NCBI GenBank assembly: GCA_025356695.1
Contig: JANXSE010000084.1
Location: forward strand, 1 to 10,913
Source of the DNA: Betaproteobacteria bacterium
Lineage (GTDB): Bacteria > Pseudomonadota > Gammaproteobacteria > Burkholderiales > SG8-41
DNA: 10,913 nucleotides
Direction of reading: 5' to 3'
Under the pieces are notes generated by a model, which saw only the letters and a list, made by a program, of their open reading frames with translations, had not been told where the DNA came from and did no database searches. Within the stretch, counting starts at the first letter, position 1; each line of letters begins with the position of its first letter. Shown piece after piece: positions 6,880-10,913 of the stretch. The position numbers were made by a program, and so were the translations under genes.

Positions 6880-7836
6880 TTATTCGGCTTTTGCGCCCGA
6901 GTCTTTGGCAACCTTCGCCCATTTCGCGAGCTCGGCTTTGACGAAGTCGCCGAATTCCGCCGGCGTGCTGCCGATTGGCTCGAAACCCAACACGGCAATT
7001 TTTTCAAGAAATTCCGTCTGCCTCAGATTTTTCAGAATCTCGGCATTGAGTTTGCCGATGATTGCCGCCGGCGTACCCGCCGGCGCGAGTACACCGTTCC
7101 ACGCCGGCGCTTCAAAGCCGGGCAGGCCCGACTCCGCCACTGTCGGCAGATCGGGCAGCGATTTGCTGCGCTTCAACGTCGTCACCGCAATACCGCGGAT
7201 GCGGCCTGCCTGTATCTGTGGCACTGCCGACGGCCCGACTGTAAACATCACCTGCGCCTGACCGGCAATCAAACCGGTCACGCCCTGCGCCACGGTTTTG
7301 TACGGCACGTGTACCATGTTCACACCGGTCATCGACTTGAACATTTCGCAAATCAGATGTCCCGGCGAACCATTGCCGCCCGAGGTGTAATTCAATTCGC
7401 CCGGCCGCGCCTTCGCCAGCTTGACGAGGTCGCCGACCGTTTTCACCGGCAGCGACGGATGCACGGTCAGCACAAAAGGAATCGTGGCGATCAGCGTGAC
7501 CGGCGCGAAATCGCGCACCATGTCGTACGGCAGTTTGAAAAAATTCGGATTGATGGTGTGCGTGCCGGTAGCCAGCAGCAAGGTGTAGCCGTCGGGCGGC
7601 GACTTCGCCACCGCTTCCGCCGACAGCAATCCGCCGCCGCCGCCGCGTTCTTCGACCAACACCTGCTGACCCCAGGCATCGGTGAATTTCTGCCCGAGTA
7701 TGCGCGCCATCGCATCGGGCCCGCCGCCGGTCACCCAGCGGATCGGCTTAGCCGGGTAGGTTTGCGCAAAAACCGCCCCGCTGCACAGCGCAAACGCGGC
7801 TGCAATCACGCGCGAAATCGTTGAATTTCCTTGCAT
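6880..7836 (-). CDS. TTT-family substrate-binding receptor, Bug type (Bug 1)
   Basis: A 318-residue periplasmic receptor. The signal peptide covers about residues 1-24 (cleavage near VFA|Q), followed by the typical mature start TYPAKPIR. Bug marks are GYTLLLATGTHTINP (84-98), HVPYKTVAQG (176-185), AGQAQVMF (191-198) and LPTVAESGLPGFE (230-242). The first ligand loop is odd: most Bugs read IRxVVPFPPGGxTD, whereas here it is IRWVTGGGPDAMAR (32-45), about four residues shorter and without the Pro-Phe-Pro-Pro stretch, so the pocket may differ. A very strong ribosome site, AGGAGGAG (7839-7846), precedes the ATG. It is the first gene of the minus-strand run, divergent from the DHDPS-like lyase. Many betaproteobacterial Bugs have no adjacent permease, and none is seen here. 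The ligand is unknown; a carboxylate is likely. Confidence 0.92.
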   Translation of the reverse strand: MQGNSTISRVIAAAFALCSGAVFAQTYPAKPIRWVTGGGPDAMARILGQKFTDAWGQQVLVEERGGGGGLLSAEAVAKSPPDGYTLLLATGTHTINPNFFKLPYDMVRDFAPVTLIATIPFVLTVHPSLPVKTVGDLVKLAKARPGELNYTSGGNGSPGHLICEMFKSMTGVNMVHVPYKTVAQGVTGLIAGQAQVMFTVGPSAVPQIQAGRIRGIAVTTLKRSKSLPDLPTVAESGLPGFEAPAWNGVLAPAGTPAAIIGKLNAEILKNLRQTEFLEKIAVLGFEPIGSTPAEFGDFVKAELAKWAKVAKDSGAKAE

Positions 7837-8044
7837 TACTCCTCCTCACAAGCGCGCATAAAGCCGGCGCTCTGGCGCATAGAATAACAAGGTTGGGCAG
7901 CGCAGCAACAATAAATACGCGTAGCGGTTCCGGCACACCGGGCCGGCACAGTTTGGTAACATGAAAATAAGAGCGCGACACCGCCCGGTGATCGCGCCGA
8001 ATATTTGCAAAATTTGCAGATTTCACAACCGGAGGAGCTTGGCC
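7837..8044. promoter_or_regulatory. Divergent promoter region of Bug 1 and the DHDPS-like gene
   Basis: About 208 non-coding bases between divergent starts. On the minus strand TTGCTG (complement of 7903-7908) and TATTCT (complement of 7881-7886), 16 bases apart, form a modest sigma-70 candidate with a leader of about 38 bases to Bug 1. On the plus strand no promoter stands out. A 13-base palindrome, TGCAAA-A-TTTGCA (8006-8018), lies 12 bases before GGAGGAG (8031-8037) and fits the T-N11-A pattern of LysR sites. No regulator gene is in the window. Confidence 0.4.
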
Positions 8045-9034
8045 ATGAATTACAAGAAATCCGAAGCGAAAGAAGCATCCAAAGCACAATTCCGCGGCGT
8101 GTGGGCAGCCATCACCACGCCGTTCCTGGCCGACGGCGAGGTCGATGAAGCAGGTCTGCGCCACAACATGCGCCATCTCACTGACGGCCTCGGCATCGAG
8201 GGCATTTTCTGCACCGGCGTAATGGGCGAGTTCTGGTCGCTGACCAAGGAAGAACGCAAACGTATCGTCGAAATCGTCGTGCAGGAAGCAAAGGGCAAAT
8301 GCAAAGTCATCGCCCACACCGCACACCACTCGGCCAAGGAAACGGTCGAGCTGACGCGCCATGCCGAAGACGTCGGCGCCGATTTCGCCATCCTGATGAA
8401 CCCGTATTACCCGCCGTGCAACGACGCGATGATCTACGACTACTTCAAGTACGTCTGCTCGCACGTCAACATCGGCGTCTGGATGTTTGATGCCGAATAT
8501 GCCGGCTACGGCCTCTCGGTCGATGTCACCAACAAAATCGCCGACATCGAAAACGTCTGCGGCATCAAGCTGCCGCGCCCGCTCGAACACTACAGCGCGC
8601 TGAAAAAAGCGATGGGCGACAAAATCATAATCAGCGAACCGACCGAATCACTATGGATGAAAGAAATGAAAGAGTTCGGCCAGAAGGTGCACATGTCCTC
8701 GCCGGTGCCCTTTCTGATGCAGACGCCGAGCTGGCGCCCGATGCACGACTACACCGCACTCGGCCTCGCCGGTAAATTCGACGAAGCGGAGACCATCGCG
8801 AAAACCATGCAACCGCTGCGCGACATCGCCTTCAAATGGCTGCGCACGCGCTGGGTCAACGAAAAGCTGATCCCGATCACCTACATGAAAGCCTGGTCGG
8901 AACTGCTCGGCATGGCCGGCGGCCCGGTACGCACGCCGCTGATCACCATCAGCGACCAGGAACGCGTGACACTCAAAGCCGAACTCGAAAAAACCGGCAT
9001 ACTCGCCAAAGTAGCGGTCAAAAAAGCGGCATAG
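8045..9034 (+). CDS. Dihydrodipicolinate synthase / N-acetylneuraminate lyase superfamily protein
   Basis: A class I aldolase or hydro-lyase of the DapA/NanA superfamily, 329 residues, cytoplasmic. The start is ATG 8045 behind GGAGGAG (8031-8037); a longer frame from 7961 lacks such a site. The Schiff-base lysine is K175 in CGIK, 28 residues after the position of E. coli DapA Tyr133, exactly as in DapA. Other catalytic positions differ. DapA GTTGE reads GVMGE (58-62), so both threonines are gone, and the YNxP motif reads MFDA (147-150). The tyrosine pair of the PYY motif is kept (120-122). It is therefore unlikely to be DapA for lysine synthesis. Divergent transcription from TTT receptors suggests catabolism of a sugar acid or keto acid. 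The C-terminal region (from about 225) is longer than in DapA, and a strong terminator follows. Confidence 0.9.
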   Translation: MNYKKSEAKEASKAQFRGVWAAITTPFLADGEVDEAGLRHNMRHLTDGLGIEGIFCTGVMGEFWSLTKEERKRIVEIVVQEAKGKCKVIAHTAHHSAKETVELTRHAEDVGADFAILMNPYYPPCNDAMIYDYFKYVCSHVNIGVWMFDAEYAGYGLSVDVTNKIADIENVCGIKLPRPLEHYSALKKAMGDKIIISEPTESLWMKEMKEFGQKVHMSSPVPFLMQTPSWRPMHDYTALGLAGKFDEAETIAKTMQPLRDIAFKWLRTRWVNEKLIPITYMKAWSELLGMAGGPVRTPLITISDQERVTLKAELEKTGILAKVAVKKAA

Positions 9035-9051
9035 AGAAAGCAGCATCAACT

Positions 9052-9087
9052 AAAAAGCCGGCGGTCTTTCGACCGCCGGCTTTTTTT
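9052..9087 (+). terminator. Strong intrinsic terminator after the DHDPS-like gene
   Basis: A perfect 15-bp stem (arms 9052-9066 and 9071-9085) with loop TTTC is followed by a T-run (9081-9087). The A-run opening the left arm makes it usable from the minus strand as well, so it may also stop read-through from the propeller gene. It starts 17 bases after the lyase stop. Confidence 0.9.
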
Positions 9088-9276
9088 GGCCGCGGCGCAC
9101 AAAACTGGAAGCCTTCCCCCTGAGAGCCGCCGAGCAGCACAGCCGCGCCGGGGGTAGTCGGCGAGGACTGTCTGAGCCCTCGCGGTTTTATCGCGAGGGC
9201 GAGTTCCGCAGCCGCCCGGTGTAGCGAGCAGCGCAGGGGAGTCCGCAGGACCGGCGAACCGGGGGCCGCTTCTTTT

Positions 9277-9310
9277 GGTTACTTTTCTTGGCGGGACAAG
9301 AAAAGTAACC
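9277..9310. repeat. Perfect 14-bp inverted repeat
   Basis: GGTTACTTTTCTTG (9277-9290) and CAAGAAAAGTAACC (9297-9310) pair without mismatch around loop GCGGGA. It is the strongest hairpin of the right intergenic region. A reading frame opening at 9275 across it is judged spurious. Confidence 0.8.
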
Positions 9311-9354
9311 AGCCGCCGGGCTGCTCACGGCGAATTTAAAGCATTGCGCCTCGC

Positions 9355-9374
9355 GTGGGCAACAAGTTGCCCAC
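9355..9374. repeat. 8-bp inverted repeat downstream of the propeller gene
   Basis: GTGGGCAA and TTGCCCAC pair around CAAG, 8 bases after the stop of the minus-strand propeller gene. No T-run follows on that strand. It may protect the 3' end of that transcript, and it resembles common GTGGGCAA-type dispersed palindromes (recalled, not searched). Confidence 0.6.
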
Positions 9375-9382
9375 CCTACGTA

Positions 9383-10327
9383 CTAAGAGGCAGCGAAGTA
9401 TTCCGCGTACTCGCAACCGTTGCCGGTCGCAAACGAATCGCTAACCGTGCCGTTGGCAAGATCGAGCACCGACACCACGCCATCGTCGTGATTGCAGATC
9501 AGCGCGCGATCAGGCGCGTCGGGAAACGCAAACCCCATCGGCGCCTTGCCGACCGCGATCAACGCCGTCTGTTCAAGCGACGGCAGGCGAAACACCGCAA
9601 CGTTGCGATCCTTGCTCGACGACACCAACAGCCAGCGGCGATCGGGCGAAATACGCGCGCGCCGCAGTTGCGGAAAATCCGCGCCTGCGCCTTCGAAGCG
9701 CAGACTTTTCACCACGCGGTCGCTCTTCGTGTCGATGACGTTGATTTCCGGCGCGACGTGAGATGCCACGTACAGGTAATCACCGTCGACAGTCAGCGCC
9801 ATGCCTTCGCAGCGGTTGGTGATGGTGATCTGGCCGCTGACGCGTTTTGTCGTTAGATCAATCACGGCAACATTGGGCGTCTGCTTGCACGACGCGTAGA
9901 GCCGGCGCCCGTCCGGATGCGCCACCACCCAATGCGCGGCGCCGCCGATGTCTATCGTCTGCACGACCTTGCGCGCGCGTACATCGACGCCGAGCAGCGC
10001 ATTATTCAGTTCGGCCGTCACCCACAACAGACCGTCGGCGCCAAACTTCAGGCCGTGCGGCGCAAGGCAGGCGTCGGTGTCGATATAACCGTCGATGCTG
10101 CGTGTGTCGATATCGATCACCACCAGTCGGTGATCCGGATCCTTGTTCTTGCCGAACACGCCGCCGCCGAATACAGAACCGTAAGCAGTCGCGCCATCCG
10201 GCGACAATGCAAGCTCATGTACAGACGCCGGCATGTCGAGCGCAGCGAGCTGTGCGTGCGTCGCGCCGTCGTAGAACTCGACCCGCTTGTCGTTTTTCGC
10301 AGTGAGTATGATATTGCGCGCACTCAT
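9383..10327 (-). CDS. YVTN-type beta-propeller protein, cytoplasmic
   Basis: A 314-residue repeat protein. Successive blades share a turn of the form SPDG: HELALSPDG (37-45), HGLKFGADG (91-99), HWVVAHPDG (132-140), EGMALTVDG (174-182) and ARISPD (224-229), each followed by a strand ending in a VIDL or VIDT type turn (69-73, 155-158, 197-200, 287-290). This gives six or seven blades, the full length of one propeller. Unlike many YVTN proteins it has no signal peptide: MSARNIILTAKNDKRVEFYD starts directly in a blade, so it should stay in the cytoplasm. GGAGAT stands 5 bases before the ATG. It lies 28 bases after the MmgE/PrpD gene and is probably cotranscribed. It could be a scaffold or a lactonase-like enzyme; His residues at blade starts (37, 91, 132) allow the second idea but do not prove it. 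Confidence 0.85.
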   Translation of the reverse strand: MSARNIILTAKNDKRVEFYDGATHAQLAALDMPASVHELALSPDGATAYGSVFGGGVFGKNKDPDHRLVVIDIDTRSIDGYIDTDACLAPHGLKFGADGLLWVTAELNNALLGVDVRARKVVQTIDIGGAAHWVVAHPDGRRLYASCKQTPNVAVIDLTTKRVSGQITITNRCEGMALTVDGDYLYVASHVAPEINVIDTKSDRVVKSLRFEGAGADFPQLRRARISPDRRWLLVSSSKDRNVAVFRLPSLEQTALIAVGKAPMGFAFPDAPDRALICNHDDGVVSVLDLANGTVSDSFATGNGCEYAEYFAAS

Positions 10328-10355
10328 CGACGATCTCCGCGCCTTAACCCGGCCG

Positions 10356-10913
10356 TCAGGCCGTAAGCAGCGGCCGCAGTTTTCGCACGTCCTTGACCTT
10401 CTCGATGTGCCAGATGGTGTCGCACAGTTTGCGTGAGCGCGCCGTGCCGAGCACCGGCGCCATCAGGTCATAACACTTCTCGTCAACCTCGCGGCGCGTC
10501 ATCGGATTCTGCGCGGTACCGCGCACGGCCTTCGTATGATGCCTCACGGTGCGGCTGTTTTTCAATTTGATTTCGACTATGCCGTGGCGTTCCGGCACCA
10601 GGCTTTGCAGCCACGCGTCGCCGATCAATTCGATCTTGGCGCGCACCCTCATCACGTTCTTTTCGGTCATGCGCTTTTCGTCGTGCGCGGAAATGAAGGT
10701 CGCCGTGCCGTCGAGTAGCATCACCGCGCACATGTACTGCATGCAGATGTCCGGCATTTCACGATTGTTGACGGTGTTCGCACCCGTGGTCGAAACGCGC
10801 ACGATCATTTTTTCGACATCGGCTTCCTTGATGTTGTGCATGCGTATCAATTCAAGCAGCGAATCGAGCGGTGCCTGAATCGGTGAACCGACCGTCCAGC
10901 GCTTGATGTTGGT
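10356..10913 (-). CDS. MmgE/PrpD family protein, C-terminal part (5' end outside window)
   Basis: The frame is open to the right edge, so the true start is outside; a nominal TTG start at 10850 is internal. The 185 visible residues begin TNIKRWTVGSPIQAPLDSLL, matching the segment where PrpD-family domain 2 begins. Near the end are RGTAQNPMTRREVDEK and a helical tail (CDTIWHIEKVKDVRKLRPLL). Family members include 2-methylcitrate dehydratase (PrpD), cis-aconitate decarboxylase and many dehydratases or isomerases of unknown substrate. The catalytic residues of the N-terminal domain are not in view, so the reaction cannot be named. No prpB or prpC is near, so a methylcitrate role is not supported. 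The propeller gene follows after 28 bases on the same strand, suggesting an operon that continues outside the window. Confidence 0.85.
   Translation of the reverse strand, partial: TNIKRWTVGSPIQAPLDSLLELIRMHNIKEADVEKMIVRVSTTGANTVNNREMPDICMQYMCAVMLLDGTATFISAHDEKRMTEKNVMRVRAKIELIGDAWLQSLVPERHGIVEIKLKNSRTVRHHTKAVRGTAQNPMTRREVDEKCYDLMAPVLGTARSRKLCDTIWHIEKVKDVRKLRPLLTA

Larger units (their letters stand above)
9088..9382. repeat. Intergenic repeat-like region with several strong hairpins
   Basis: About 295 bases with no supported gene. Three inverted repeats lie here: GCCCTCGCG (9176-9184) with CGCGAGGGC (9192-9200); a perfect 14-bp pair at 9277-9290 and 9297-9310; and GTGGGCAA (9355-9362) with TTGCCCAC (9367-9374). 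The C/G-rich text between them and the hairpin around TTACTTTTCTTG look like dispersed intergenic elements I recall from beta- and gammaproteobacterial genomes, but copy number cannot be seen here. None is followed by a T-run on either strand, so they are not plain terminators. Confidence 0.6.

Noticed and set aside
6263..7824. Two long plus-strand frames (332 and 344 codons) opposite the Bug genes
   Set aside because: Both are antisense to receptors with signal peptides and family motifs and have no recognisable domains.
7961..8044. 28-residue N-terminal extension of the DHDPS-like protein
   Set aside because: GGAGGAG lies just before the ATG at 8045, and the extension covers the palindrome and leader.
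7748..8590. 280-codon minus-strand frame opposite the DHDPS-like gene
   Set aside because: It runs through the divergent promoter region and antisense to a gene with a clear ribosome site and conserved fold.
9275..9856. 193-codon plus-strand frame
   Set aside because: It starts inside the hairpin repeat and continues antisense to the propeller gene, which has repeated blade motifs.
1..10913. CRISPR array, tRNA, rRNA, integrase or toxin-antitoxin pair
   Set aside because: I saw no regularly spaced direct repeats, cloverleaf arms, rRNA text or matching proteins.

Overview
The window is GC-rich chromosomal DNA that looks like a Betaproteobacterium, probably Burkholderiales or a relative. This rests on gene content: two Bug-type receptors of the tripartite tricarboxylate transporter (TTT) group, carboxymuconolactone-decarboxylase-like and 3-hydroxyisobutyrate-dehydrogenase-like enzymes, and an MmgE/PrpD protein. 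It is an inference without any search. No rRNA, tRNA, CRISPR array, transposase or phage gene was seen.

Layout from left to right. Positions 1-127 are non-coding with two copies of a short GC-rich palindrome. Next are a 3-HIBDH-family oxidoreductase (minus) and, divergently, a CMD-family protein (plus) that ends in a small terminator. Converging on it is a minus-strand pair: a small unknown protein overlapping, through ATGA, a second 3-HIBDH-family oxidoreductase. A strong hairpin terminator (2907-2930) closes a long minus-strand run that begins at 7836. In order of transcription the run holds Bug receptor 1, Bug receptor 2 (TctC-like), an exported FrsA-like alpha/beta hydrolase, a membrane GGDEF protein and an 8-strand outer-membrane barrel protein. 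The gaps are 11, 89, 8 and about 45-48 bases, so the run may be one operon, though the 89-base gap could hold another promoter.

Divergent from the receptors, across about 208 bases, is a DHDPS/NAL-superfamily lyase (plus) with a perfect 15-bp hairpin terminator. Then comes about 300 bp of repeat-like intergenic DNA with three strong inverted repeats. The right edge has a second minus-strand operon: the C-terminal part of an MmgE/PrpD protein cut by the window end, followed by a cytoplasmic YVTN-type beta-propeller.

Functionally this looks like accessory catabolism of small organic acids. The receptors capture a carboxylate, the exported hydrolase could release it, and lyase, dehydrogenase, CMD and PrpD enzymes could process it. 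The substrate cannot be read from the sequence and no TctA/TctB permease or transcription regulator lies in the window. Two proteins carry notable active-site changes: the DHDPS-like lyase keeps its Schiff-base lysine but lacks the usual Thr-Thr and YNxP residues, and the GGDEF protein has Ser in place of a metal-binding Asp while keeping GGDEF and an RxxD I-site. I see no clearly new multi-gene defence or mobile system; the best leads are these variant enzymes and the receptor-hydrolase-GGDEF-barrel gene order.
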